This document shows positions 10,324 to 18,906 of a DNA stretch of 64,000 nucleotides, piece after piece (the first letter of the stretch is position 1; every line of letters begins with the position of its first letter). The notes under the pieces are model-generated. The model was not told the origin of the DNA. It did no database searches and saw only the letters and a list, made by a program, of their open reading frames with translations. The position numbers and the translations under genes are program-made. The DNA comes from CALFML01 sp044222245 (lineage in GTDB: Bacteria; Myxococcota_A; Polyangia; Palsa-1104; JAEUJZ01), in NCBI GenBank assembly GCA_044222245.1, contig JBGANQ010000043.1:1-64000 (forward strand), given 5' to 3'.

Positions 10324-11132
10324 GGCCGCGGCTCCGCCCGCCGCAGCTTGCCGGCGCCGGCCTCGGCCCCGGCGGCGCTCGCCTGCTGGTACAGCCGCAG
10401 GAGCGCCGCCCCGTCGCAGCTGCCCGGCGCGAACTCGGCGTGGGCGCGCAGCCGGCCGTGCAGCAGCACCGCCACCTGATCGCACAGCGGCCCGAGCGCA
10501 TCCAGGTCGTGGCTGATCACCACCACGATCGCCCCGCGCTCGCGCTCGGCGGCGATGAGACGCGACAGCAGCGCCACCCCGTCGCGATCGAGGCCGGTGT
10601 AGGGCTCGTCGAGCAGCAGCAGCTGCGGCCGCGGCAGCAGGGTGCGGGCGATCGCCAGCCGCTGCAGCATGCCGCGCGACAGGGTGCGGGCCGGGCGATC
10701 GGCGGCGCGCTGCAGGCCCACCTCGGCCAGCTTCTCGGCGCAGGCCTGGGCGAGCGTCGCGCTGTCGGCGAAGGCGCCGTAGAGGCGGCCAAAGAACAAG
10801 AGGTTCTCGCGCGCCGACAGATCCGTGTAGCAGCGCGGCTCGTGCGAGAGCACGCCCAGGCACTGCCGCAGGGCGAGCGGGCTCCACGCCTCGGCGGTGG
10901 CGCCGTCATAGAGCACCTGCCCGCGGGTCGGCCGGATGAGCGTCGCCAGCGCCCCGAGCAGCGTCGACTTGCCGGCGCCGTTCTCACCGAGCAGCGCGGT
11001 GAGCTGCCCGGCGCGCAGGGTGAGCGAGACATCGGCGACCGCCCGCTGCCGCCCGTAGTCCTTGTAGAAGCCGCGGACCTCGACCGTCTGCAGCGTCGGG
11101 CTGCTCGGCTGCCGGGCGGCCTCAGTTGCCAT
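10320..11132 (-). CDS. ccmA: Haem ABC exporter ATP-binding protein CcmA
   Basis: CcmA is the ATPase that drives release of haem-loaded CcmE. The 270-residue protein has Walker A GENGAGKST, signature LSRGMLQRLAIARTLL, Walker B LLLLDEPYTGLD and the switch His in VISHDLD. It is somewhat longer than usual, with an Ala-rich C-terminal tail of about 40 residues. The start overlaps the end of the preceding carboxypeptidase-regulatory-like gene by 11 nt, so the genes are coupled. Confidence 0.94.
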   Translation of the reverse strand: MATEAARQPSSPTLQTVEVRGFYKDYGRQRAVADVSLTLRAGQLTALLGENGAGKSTLLGALATLIRPTRGQVLYDGATAEAWSPLALRQCLGVLSHEPRCYTDLSARENLLFFGRLYGAFADSATLAQACAEKLAEVGLQRAADRPARTLSRGMLQRLAIARTLLPRPQLLLLDEPYTGLDRDGVALLSRLIAAERERGAIVVVISHDLDALGPLCDQVAVLLHGRLRAHAEFAPGSCDGAALLRLYQQASAAGAEAGAGKLRRAEPRP

Positions 11133-12825
11133 CCAGCTCGTCCAGCTGGCGGTAGAGCTGCTCCAGATCCGCCAGGGTCTTTTCCCGCGGCCGGGTCTTT
11201 TGTGCCTTGCCCTTGGCCGCGGCCTCGGGCTCGGCCTCGCGCTGCTCGGCGGCGACGAGCTCGGTGAGCAGGGCGTCGCGCCGCTGCTCCAGCTTCTGCC
11301 GGCGCCGGCTGCTCGTCGGGTCGGCTTCTTTCTTGCCGTACAGCGCGACCCAGGCAAAGCGGAGCGCGATGAGCAGGGCGAGGACCGCCGCGGCGTAGCG
11401 CAGGGTCAGGAGCTCGGCGGGCAGGCCGCTCACCACGAACTCGATCTGGCTGCCGACGCTCGGCACCGGCACCGTGGCGAGGATGAGGTCTTTGCCCTGA
11501 AACTTGCGGTCCTCGGGGTCGCTCACCCGCTCCAGCTGCACCCCGGGCAGCTTCTCCATCACCACCTTCAGCCCCTCGTAGGGCTGCGCCACCACCTGGC
11601 GGAAGGTCACCTGCCCGCGGTGCTTGAGGACGAAGCCGACCCGTACGTCGGTCGCCCCCGGCGGCAGCGGACCCTTCCAGACCACCACCGGCGGACCGTC
11701 CTTGGACGCGTCCACCGACACTCCGGCCGGGCCGCCGGGCAGCGGCTGCGCCGACAGCGCCCCCTCGGCCAGCGGGATGCGCACGCCCTCGGGCCCAGGA
11801 TCTAGCGCCTGCGGCAGCGGGTTGACCAGCCGCAGGTTCTCCAGCACCTGCACCGTGTCATCGGCCAGCTCGAGGATAAGGTGCGAGCCGTTGCCGATCT
11901 TCAGCTCGCGCAGCGCCGCCTGGTCGCGCACCACCGCCTTGACGGTGAGGGCGACCTGCGAGCCGTGCTCGGCGCTCAGGCGGAACGGCAGGGTGCGCTG
12001 ATCGACGCCGTCGCGCTGGATCATCGCCAGGTATTCCAGGGTCGGGCTGCTCGGCAGATCGGTGAAGCGGGCGGCGCCGTCTTCGCCGGTGTTCTGCGGC
12101 GGCAGCGACTCGACCTTTTCCGTCGAGCGGTCAGCGCGAAGCAGGGTGACGCGCAGGCCGGGCAGCGGCTGCGCCGCGTCATCGAGTGCCTTGACCAGCA
12201 GCGTGCCCGCCGGCAGGCTCTGGTCGGTGCGCAGCTTGCCGTCGGGCGTGCCGAGCTCTTTCTGCTGGTCGGCGAGCGACTTGCTGAACACCAGCATGAC
12301 GCGCACCCCGGGCGCCGGCGCCGGCTGCACCGCGATCGGCTGCGAGGACACGGTCTCGCTGTCGATGACGGCGCGCGCCTCGTAGCTGCCCGGCGGCAGG
12401 GTGGGGAAGGTCGCCCGGCCCTCGGCGTCGGTCTTGGCGGTGCGCGGCGGGGCGTCTTTTTTCTGCAGATCGACAAGCTGCGCGTCGACGCCGACCAGGC
12501 GGTTGGCGAGCTCGCCGCGGATGAGGCGCACGGTGACGGTGGCCGCTGGCACCGACGGGTCGGGGCGCGGGATGCCCGACATCTGCGCCGGATCCGGCAT
12601 CGCCATCTGCGCCTGCGCGACCGCTGGCTGGGGCCAGCCGAGCCGCCCCGGCGCCGGGGTCTGCAGCAAGAGCGCCGCCGCAGCGCACAAGACTGATCCG
12701 ACGAGCCCGCCGCGCGCCGGGCCCCCGCGACGCACGGCCCCAGAGCCACGGTGGCCACGGTCGTCGCCAGCGTCTCCGAGCAGGTCTATGGGCATGGACG
12801 AAGTTCGCCGAGGTTTCATGGGCAT
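11122..12825 (-). CDS. Periplasmic CarboxypepD_reg-like protein with C-terminal anchor, ccm operon
   Basis: The 567-residue protein has an N-terminal signal-like segment (LVGSVLCAAAALLLQ) and a Pro-rich stretch. Two beta-sandwich-like regions resemble carboxypeptidase regulatory/Cna-B folds (AEGRATFPTLPPGSYEARAVID and EDGAARFTDLPSSPTLEYLA). One membrane segment follows (LLTLRYAAAVLALLIALRF), then a charged cytoplasmic coiled coil (EQRRDALLTELVAAEQRE). It is not a standard Ccm subunit. Position inside the operon, 10 nt after its upstream gene and overlapping ccmA, argues for a role in cytochrome c maturation, perhaps holding apocytochrome or CcmF in the periplasm. This role is inference. Alternative Met starts lie within the first 11 codons. 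Confidence 0.75.
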   Translation of the reverse strand: MPMKPRRTSSMPIDLLGDAGDDRGHRGSGAVRRGGPARGGLVGSVLCAAAALLLQTPAPGRLGWPQPAVAQAQMAMPDPAQMSGIPRPDPSVPAATVTVRLIRGELANRLVGVDAQLVDLQKKDAPPRTAKTDAEGRATFPTLPPGSYEARAVIDSETVSSQPIAVQPAPAPGVRVMLVFSKSLADQQKELGTPDGKLRTDQSLPAGTLLVKALDDAAQPLPGLRVTLLRADRSTEKVESLPPQNTGEDGAARFTDLPSSPTLEYLAMIQRDGVDQRTLPFRLSAEHGSQVALTVKAVVRDQAALRELKIGNGSHLILELADDTVQVLENLRLVNPLPQALDPGPEGVRIPLAEGALSAQPLPGGPAGVSVDASKDGPPVVVWKGPLPPGATDVRVGFVLKHRGQVTFRQVVAQPYEGLKVVMEKLPGVQLERVSDPEDRKFQGKDLILATVPVPSVGSQIEFVVSGLPAELLTLRYAAAVLALLIALRFAWVALYGKKEADPTSSRRRQKLEQRRDALLTELVAAEQREAEPEAAAKGKAQKTRPREKTLADLEQLYRQLDELDGN

Positions 12826-12835
12826 CCGGGCCAGT

Positions 12836-13978
12836 CTAGGAGTGTAAGCGGGCGCCGCACTTCTTGCAGAAGTTCGCGTCGGCGTCGTTAATCGCGGCGC
12901 AGCTGGCGCAGGGGACCGGACCCGGCGGCACGAGCCCCTGCACCGCCGAGGGCCCCGAGCTCTGGGCGGCGAGCGCCGGCACCGCGGTCTGCTGCGTCGG
13001 CTCGCTCTGGGTCAGCTCGCTGGACACGGTGTTGCCGCCGGTCAGCTTGGCCACCGCGCGCATCACCGTCGCCGAGTCGCTGAAGTTCAGGCCGTCGCGC
13101 TGGACCTCGACCTTGGCCTTGCCGGCGGCGGCGGCGGAAAACCCGCTGGCGGCCTTGGTCGGCTCCTCGGAGATGATCGAGGCCTCATAGCCGGGCTGCA
13201 GCGCCGGTGCCGGCGCGGCCGGGCGGTTGAGCGCGAGCGCCGCGAAGGCGTCGGCGGCCTTGGTCGGCTCCTCCGAGATGATCGAAGGCTCGTAGCCCGG
13301 GGGCAGGCTGAGCGAGTCCTTGTCGCCGGCCCGCCCAGCGCCGCCTTTTTGGGGCGTCTCAGCCGACGCGTCCGCCGGCACCGCAGTGACGGCGGTGGGC
13401 TCGGCCGAGGTCGCCGACGGGCTCGCGGCCGGGGTCGCGGCAACCGAGCTCGAGGTCGATGTCGAGCCGGTCGCCGCGGTCGCCTGGCTGTCCTGGGCCT
13501 TCTTGGGCAGGCCCTTGGCCTGGCGGCGCGCCTGCAGATCGCGCTCGATCTGGGCGCGATAGCTCTCGCCCTGATCCAGCTGGCGCAGCACGCGCACCGC
13601 GCGCTCGCGGTAGCGGCCGCGGATCTCGGTGTAGTCCTGCTCGGAGATCTTGCCCATCGTATAGTCGAGCTCGAGCTCCTTGAGGGCGCGCTTGAGCGTG
13701 TTGTACTCGCGCTCGAGCTCCTTGCGACGGCGGCCGGTGGCTGCCTTCTCTTCCCGCGCCTGCGCCGCGGCGCCGGTCTCGACCAGCGCCTGCGCGGTGC
13801 GCACCAGCAGGTACGCCACCACCCCCAGCGTGCCCACCGAGCCGGCCAGCAGCACCCCGGGCCCGGTCAGCCGACCCTGTCCGATGGTGATGGTGAATAG
13901 GGTGAGCGCGCCGCCGAAACTAAGTCCGAGCCCGCCCAGGAGCAGTAACCGAGAATTAGCTGAGGTCATCCAGATCAT
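12836..13978 (-). CDS. Membrane-anchored coiled-coil protein with C-terminal zinc ribbon, CcmI-like position
   Basis: The 380-residue protein has two N-terminal membrane segments (about residues 10-60). A long charged helix follows that includes KELELDYTMGKISEQDYTEIRGRYRERAVRVL, which resembles the N-terminal region of CcmI (CycH), a chaperone for apocytochrome c. Next come a Ser/Ala/Thr linker and two copies of a GYExSIISEEPTKAA motif. The end is a zinc ribbon, CASC then CKKCG. It lacks obvious TPR repeats. The start overlaps the end of ccmFH by 23 nt (alternative ATG at 13969). I call it CcmI-like by position and N-terminal helix only. Confidence 0.7.
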   Translation of the reverse strand: MIWMTSANSRLLLLGGLGLSFGGALTLFTITIGQGRLTGPGVLLAGSVGTLGVVAYLLVRTAQALVETGAAAQAREEKAATGRRRKELEREYNTLKRALKELELDYTMGKISEQDYTEIRGRYRERAVRVLRQLDQGESYRAQIERDLQARRQAKGLPKKAQDSQATAATGSTSTSSSVAATPAASPSATSAEPTAVTAVPADASAETPQKGGAGRAGDKDSLSLPPGYEPSIISEEPTKAADAFAALALNRPAAPAPALQPGYEASIISEEPTKAASGFSAAAAGKAKVEVQRDGLNFSDSATVMRAVAKLTGGNTVSSELTQSEPTQQTAVPALAAQSSGPSAVQGLVPPGPVPCASCAAINDADANFCKKCGARLHS

Positions 13979-16586
13979 CGTCCAAGCGGTTCAGGTACTC
14001 CGCGTCGCTCTTGCCGCCCGCGGGACTGCCGGGAGCTGATGTTTGGCCCTGCTTGTTCGCCGCTGCCTTGGTCGCCTTGTCGTTACGGCCCCAGCGCCGC
14101 GCCGCGATCACCAGGCCGCCGCCGGCGATGCCGATCATCACAAGCGGCAGGATCCACGCCAGGCGGTTGAAGCCGGCGTCGATCGGCACCACCAGCGCCG
14201 ACTCACCGGGGTACTTCTGCAGGAAGTAGTTGATGATCTCCTGGCGGGTCTTGCCCTGGTCGATCATCTGGCCGATGAAGTTGCGCTCTTTGGCGGCGTT
14301 GCCGCAGGTGCACTCGGCCAGCGTCTGGCGGCCGCAGCCGCACATGCAGACGATGGTCTTGCGCAGGTCGCGCTCCAGGTCATTGCGCGGCGGCGTCGGG
14401 AAGTTGTTGCCCTCGGTGGCCATGTGCGAGGCGGCCTCGCCCCCGGTGGCCAGGGTCAGGGCGTGGGCGGCGCTAGGCGCCCCAAGCGACAGCCCGACGC
14501 CGAGCAGCAGCGCCAGGGCGGCGGCGGTGGCCGGACTCGGGCTCGACCCGGTGCCAGCGGACCCGGGCTTGCTGGCCAGCGCGTAGGCGCGCTCGGGCAA
14601 AAAGGCGATGGCGGTGCCCATGATGAGCAGCACGAAGCCAAACCACACCCAGTTGACCAGCGGGTTGATGATGACCTTGATGCTCGCCAGGCCGGCCTCG
14701 CCGTCGATGCCGTTCAAGATGACGTACAGGTCCTCGCGCAGGCTCTCGCGGATGGTGACCACGGTGCGCGGCGGCTCGTCCTCGTGGCCGCGGTAGGCCC
14801 ACTTGGCGGGGTGCAGCTCGCCGATGCGCTGGCCGTTCTGGCGGACGGTGAGGCGCACCTCGGTGACCTCCTTCTGGGGGTCGCTGGTGTTGCGGAAGCC
14901 CTCGTAGGTGAGCTGGTACTGGCCGAGGGAGGCGACCTGCCCCTTGTCCAGGGTGACGTCGGTCTCCTTCTGGTAGGTCTGGCCGGCGAAGCCGATGAAC
15001 ATAAGGACGATGCCGACGTGCACCAGGTAGCCGCCGTAGCGCCGCTTGTTGCGCGCCACCAGGCCCACCAGGGCGGTCAGAAAGTCGCTCTTGGTGCCGG
15101 CCTTGCGCGCCAGCGCGCCGACGATGAACTCCTGGGCGATGGTGGCCAGCACGAAGCCGCCGATGGCAAAGCAGATAAGCGAGGCGGGGATCTGGATCTT
15201 GTCGTGCATGAAGGCGGTGGTCGCCCGCGAGGCCGGGATCAAGACCCCGACCAGCACCGCCGTGAGCAGCCCGCTCAGCAGCGGGATGCGGAACTGCTTG
15301 TGCAGCATCTGCAGCGACGCCTTGCGCCAGGCGATGAGCGGCCCGACGCCGGTGAGCAGCAGCATGAGCAGGCCGACCGGCGCCATCCACTTGTTGAAAA
15401 ACGGCGGCCCGACGGTGATCCGGTTCTGCGTGATCGCCTCGGACAGCGTCGGGAACAGCGTCGCCACAAGGACGAAGAAGGCGCCGCCGAGCAGCACCCA
15501 GTTGTTCACCAGGAAGGCAAACTCGCGCGAGACCCACGAGTCCAGCTCCCCGCGCGACCGCAACAGCGGCAGCCGGTAGACCACATACCCGAGGGAGAAC
15601 ACGGTCATAAAGCCGATAAAGCCAAGGAACCGCGCCGCCAGCTCGGGGTCGTTGCCGAAGGCGTGCACCGACTGGACGATGCCCGAGCGGGTCAGGAACG
15701 TGCCGATCATCGTCAGAAGGAACGTCAGGATGACCAGGGTGACGTTCCACACCTTCATCATCCCGCGCCGCTCCTGGATCATGATCGAGTGGAGGAACGC
15801 GGTGGCGGTAAACCACGGCAGAAGGCCGGCGTTCTCGACCGGGTCCCCCCCCCCGTAGCCGCCCCAGCCGAGAACGTGATAGGCCCACAGCGAGCCGAGG
15901 ATGAGGCCCTGCGACAGGAAGTACCAGCACAAGAGCATCCACCGCCGCACCGACTGCAGCCACGAGTCATCCAGGTTGCCGGTGATGAGCGCCGCCATGC
16001 CGAACGCGAACGGCACGCTGGCCGACACGTAGCCGGTGTACAGCGACGGCGGGTGCGTCGCCATGTAGGGATCTTGAAGCAGCGGATTTAAGCCCTTGCC
16101 GAGCAGCGGCGCCTCGGTGAGGAAGGTGTCAAAGGGCCGCTTGTAGAACACCACCAGCGACACGAAGAACGCCAGGATGCCCATGAGGATGGCGATGACC
16201 CACGGCATGAGCTCGCGGTGGCGCTCGCGATTTCGGTAGACGGCGACGGCGGCGAAGATCGACTGCAGCCACGCCCAGAACATCATCGAGCCGTCCAGGC
16301 CCCCCCAGTACGAGGTGAGCTTGTAGATCCACGGCATGCTGGCGTCGGCGTTATGGTGAACGTACTTTATTGAGAAGTCGTTCGACAGGATGGCAAAGAA
16401 GATCATCGTCGAGGCGAGCGTGAGCAGGGCGCAGCAGGCGTAGGCGGCGTAGATCGCCGAGTGGATGAGCCGCTGCGAGCCGATCCGCGCCCCGGCCACC
16501 GCGGCGCCGCCGGCGTAGGTCGTGCAAAGGAGCGTTAACAGCAGCACGAAGCTGCCGAACAAGGCCACCCAGTTGGTCGGTGCCAT
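13956..16586 (-). CDS. ccmF: Fused cytochrome c haem lyase CcmF-CcmH
   Basis: The 876-residue protein joins two Ccm proteins. Residues 1 to about 680 are CcmF, the multi-membrane-span haem lyase core (HPPSLYTGYVS, GDPVENAGLLPWFTATAFLHS, FLTRSGIVQSVHAF, GGYLVHVGIVLMF). A signal-like membrane segment (ALALLLGVGLSLGAPSAAHA) follows. Then comes a CcmH domain with the redox cysteines CMCGCG (Cys747, 749, 751), AECTCG, and NYFLQKYPGESAL before a last membrane span. CcmH reduces apocytochrome cysteines. In the WWD segment, residues 245-247 read Gly-Gly-Gly where family members have Trp-x-Trp before the conserved Asp; a run of ten G encodes this. The start overlaps the ccmE stop by one base (TGATG). 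Confidence 0.92.
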   Translation of the reverse strand: MAPTNWVALFGSFVLLLTLLCTTYAGGAAVAGARIGSQRLIHSAIYAAYACCALLTLASTMIFFAILSNDFSIKYVHHNADASMPWIYKLTSYWGGLDGSMMFWAWLQSIFAAVAVYRNRERHRELMPWVIAILMGILAFFVSLVVFYKRPFDTFLTEAPLLGKGLNPLLQDPYMATHPPSLYTGYVSASVPFAFGMAALITGNLDDSWLQSVRRWMLLCWYFLSQGLILGSLWAYHVLGWGGYGGGDPVENAGLLPWFTATAFLHSIMIQERRGMMKVWNVTLVILTFLLTMIGTFLTRSGIVQSVHAFGNDPELAARFLGFIGFMTVFSLGYVVYRLPLLRSRGELDSWVSREFAFLVNNWVLLGGAFFVLVATLFPTLSEAITQNRITVGPPFFNKWMAPVGLLMLLLTGVGPLIAWRKASLQMLHKQFRIPLLSGLLTAVLVGVLIPASRATTAFMHDKIQIPASLICFAIGGFVLATIAQEFIVGALARKAGTKSDFLTALVGLVARNKRRYGGYLVHVGIVLMFIGFAGQTYQKETDVTLDKGQVASLGQYQLTYEGFRNTSDPQKEVTEVRLTVRQNGQRIGELHPAKWAYRGHEDEPPRTVVTIRESLREDLYVILNGIDGEAGLASIKVIINPLVNWVWFGFVLLIMGTAIAFLPERAYALASKPGSAGTGSSPSPATAAALALLLGVGLSLGAPSAAHALTLATGGEAASHMATEGNNFPTPPRNDLERDLRKTIVCMCGCGRQTLAECTCGNAAKERNFIGQMIDQGKTRQEIINYFLQKYPGESALVVPIDAGFNRLAWILPLVMIGIAGGGLVIAARRWGRNDKATKAAANKQGQTSAPGSPAGGKSDAEYLNRLDDDLDDLS

Positions 16587-17131
16587 CAGTTTCCTCTCGT
16601 GCCCGACCCCGAGTCGCGACTGCAGCGGGTGATCATGGCGCTCTGACCCTCCCCGGCTTGCGCGTACTTGGAGGGGCACTTGGCCATCACTTCGGTGGTC
16701 TGAAACAGCTCGCCTTCGAACTTGCCCTTGAGGACGACCTCGGCGCCTTCCTTGAAGGTGTCGGGGACGACGCCAGCGAACCGCACCTCGGCCACCGCGC
16801 CGCAGTTCTCGACGCGGAACTTGTACTCCAGCTTCTGGTGGTCGCGGTCGATGCGCTTGGCGATGGTGCTGGGGACGACAAAGCCGTGCAGCTGCAGGCG
16901 CTTGTCGTGCCACTTGCCGGGCTCTTTGGCGACCTCGTCGACGTGCTTGTAGTACTCAAACCCCGCCGAGTCGGTCAGGAGGAACCCGAGCCCGCCCACG
17001 CCCACGGCGAGCGAGAGGGCGAGCAGGTACGGACGGTAGCGGCGCTGGTGCGGCACTCGCGCGGCGGCCTTACTGGGGCTGCCGGGCGACGGAGCATCGG
17101 TGCTGGCTGGTCTTTGGTTCGTGGGGTTCAT
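16586..17131 (-). CDS. ccmE: Haem chaperone CcmE, cysteine type
   Basis: CcmE carries haem covalently from CcmC to CcmF in the periplasm. The 181-residue protein has one N-terminal membrane anchor (YLLALSLAVGVGGLGFLL) and an OB-fold domain (LHGFVVPSTIAKR, YKFRVENCG, VVPDTFKEGAEVVLKGKF). In place of the usual haem-binding His of HxxxY it has Cys152 in AKCPSKY (CxxxY). This variant is known from Desulfovibrio and archaea. AAGGA seven nt before the ATG supports the start. It is the first gene of the operon and is coupled to ccmFH. Confidence 0.93.
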   Translation of the reverse strand: MNPTNQRPASTDAPSPGSPSKAAARVPHQRRYRPYLLALSLAVGVGGLGFLLTDSAGFEYYKHVDEVAKEPGKWHDKRLQLHGFVVPSTIAKRIDRDHQKLEYKFRVENCGAVAEVRFAGVVPDTFKEGAEVVLKGKFEGELFQTTEVMAKCPSKYAQAGEGQSAMITRCSRDSGSGTRGN

Positions 17132-17215
17132 GGAAAAATCCTTGTTAAGCCCAAACCCTGATCAAGCTGCGGGTCGGGCAGACAGCTGCCCGAGGCTTGG
17201 ATCTGACAGGTTGCT

Positions 17216-17221
17216 ATTATA
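17216..17221 (-). promoter_or_regulatory. Putative -10 element of the ccm operon
   Basis: A perfect TATAAT on the minus strand lies 84 nt upstream of the ccmE ATG, in the 99-nt gap after moaA. A weak GATTGG at 16-nt spacing could serve as -35. Being the only AT-rich box before this operon, it is the best promoter candidate. Confidence 0.45.
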
Positions 17222-17230
17222 GCCTCGCGC

Positions 17231-18394
17231 TTAGCCGCCAATCGAGACCATGTGTTTCTGCGGGCCCCCGCAGCCCGCCGGCGTGAACTCGTGACCGGGG
17301 CGCTTGTGCACAAGGCCGGCGCGACAAAGGGCGACCAGGCGGCTGGTGCGGGCCTGCCGCTGCGCCTCGGCAGAGCCTGGCGGCAGGGCGGCGCCCGCGG
17401 TGGCCTCGGCGGCGCGCAGGATCGCCCGCAGATCGATGGCGTCGTCATAGGCCAGGCAGGCGTGCAGCTGGCCGGTGGCCGACAGGCGGATGCGGTTGCA
17501 GGTGTCGCAGAACGGCTCGGTGACCGCCGAGATCAGGCCGACGCGCCGGACCTCGCCTTGGTAGAGGACCTCGGTGTAGCGGGCCGGTCCGACGCCGGGC
17601 AGGGCGGCGGTGGCGGCAGCGGTGGCGGCAGTCGGGCCCAGGGCGCCGAACTCGGCCTGCAGGCGGGCGCGGATCTCGGCGGCGGGCAGGAACGTGCCGG
17701 GGTAGAACAGCGAGCCGGCGGCCATGGGCATAAGCTCGATGAAGCGCGGGATGAAGTCGCGCGCAAAGGCGTAGCGGCACAGGGCGCCGAGCTCGTCGTC
17801 GTTGAAGCCGCGCATGGCGACCGTGTTGAGCTTGGTGTGGCGGAAGCCGGCGGCGCGCGCTGCCTCAAGACCCGCGAGCACGGCGTCGAGGTTGCCGCGG
17901 CGGGTCACTGCCCGGAATCGCTCGGGCTGCAGGGTGTCCAGGCTGACGTTGAGCCGATCGAGGCCGGCTTCGCGCAGCGGCCGCGCCAGCTCGCCCAGGC
18001 GCTCGCCGTTGGTCGACAGGCTCAAGTCGTTAAGACCCAGGCGCGCGAGCCGCTCGACCAGCTGCAGGAGGTCCTTGCGCACCGTCGGCTCGCCCCCGGT
18101 CAGGCGCACCCGGCGGACGCCGACCTGGGTGAGCGCGGCGACGATCGCCTCGATCTCCTCAAACGACAGGATCTCCTCGCGCGGCAGGATGTCGACGCCG
18201 GCTTCGGGCATGCAGTAGGTGCAGCGGTAGTTGCAGCGATCGGTCAGCGAGATCCGCAGGTAGCTGATCGACCGCGAGAGGCCATCGGCGAGCGGGGTCA
18301 GCGGGTCGTTCCCGAGCGCCGCGCCGGGCCCCGGCGGCTGCAGCACGGGCAGCCGTCGCCGCTCGACCACGGCGCTGCCCGCCGCCGGCTTCAT
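17231..18394 (-). CDS. moaA: GTP 3',8-cyclase MoaA
   Basis: MoaA is a radical SAM enzyme that, with MoaC, turns GTP into cyclic pyranopterin monophosphate for molybdenum cofactor. The 387-residue protein has the N-terminal SAM cluster motif CNYRCTYC, LTGGEPTVRKD, the second cluster CDTCNRIRLSATGQLHACL, and the catalytic C-terminal GlyGly (MVSIGG). An Ala/Thr-rich insertion (about residues 262-275) separates the barrel from the second cluster. The start overlaps the moaB stop as ATGA, so the two genes are translationally coupled. Confidence 0.95.
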   Translation of the reverse strand: MKPAAGSAVVERRRLPVLQPPGPGAALGNDPLTPLADGLSRSISYLRISLTDRCNYRCTYCMPEAGVDILPREEILSFEEIEAIVAALTQVGVRRVRLTGGEPTVRKDLLQLVERLARLGLNDLSLSTNGERLGELARPLREAGLDRLNVSLDTLQPERFRAVTRRGNLDAVLAGLEAARAAGFRHTKLNTVAMRGFNDDELGALCRYAFARDFIPRFIELMPMAAGSLFYPGTFLPAAEIRARLQAEFGALGPTAATAAATAALPGVGPARYTEVLYQGEVRRVGLISAVTEPFCDTCNRIRLSATGQLHACLAYDDAIDLRAILRAAEATAGAALPPGSAEAQRQARTSRLVALCRAGLVHKRPGHEFTPAGCGGPQKHMVSIGG

Positions 18395-18906
18395 CTGTTC
18401 GCCTCGAACTGCAGGTGGCCGAGCTCGGGCACGATCAGCTTCTCCAGCGCCAGCCGGCACGCCCCCGGCGAGCCGGGCAGGGCGAAGATCACCATCCCCT
18501 GGTACAGCCCCGCCACCGCGCGCGACAGCATCGCCGGCGAGCCGATCTCCTGGTAGGACAGCATGCGGAACAGCTCGCCGAAGCCGTCGAGCCGCTTCTC
18601 TAAAAGAGCGCTTACCGCTTCGTAAGTGTTGTCGCGGCGGGAGATGCCGGTGCCGCCGGTGGTGACGATCACGTCGGTCGACTCCTCGTCGGCCAGGCGG
18701 CGCAGGTGGGCCCGCACCTGCGCCGGGTCGTCGGGCACGATGGCGGAGCCGGCGATGAGGTGGCCGGCCGCCGTGATGAGCTCGCGACAGAGCTTGCCGC
18801 CCACATCGTCGGCCTCGGTGCGGGTGTCTGACACGGTCAGGACGAACACCCGGACGGTGCGCGAGGCGCGGGCCTTGTGGGTATTCGGCGTCGCTTCAGT
18901 CGTCAT
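18391..18906 (-). CDS. moaB: Molybdenum cofactor biosynthesis protein MoaB/MogA type
   Basis: This family adenylates molybdopterin before molybdate insertion (MogA), although E. coli MoaB itself is dispensable. The 171-residue protein shows the signature VLTVSDTRT, VTTGGTGISRRDNTYEAVSALLEKRLDGFGELFR and ALPGSPGACRLALEKLIVPELGHL. It is the first gene of a two-gene moaB-moaA operon. Other cofactor genes are not in the window. Confidence 0.92.
   Translation of the reverse strand: MTTEATPNTHKARASRTVRVFVLTVSDTRTEADDVGGKLCRELITAAGHLIAGSAIVPDDPAQVRAHLRRLADEESTDVIVTTGGTGISRRDNTYEAVSALLEKRLDGFGELFRMLSYQEIGSPAMLSRAVAGLYQGMVIFALPGSPGACRLALEKLIVPELGHLQFEANR

Noticed and set aside
10324..10887. N-terminal extension of ccmB
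   Set aside because: It is an out-of-frame shadow of ccmA; the ATGA overlap gives the real start.
14043..16091. 682-codon open frame antisense to ccmFH
   Set aside because: The sequence is a Gly/Arg/His-rich shadow of a clear CcmF-CcmH gene and has no start signal.
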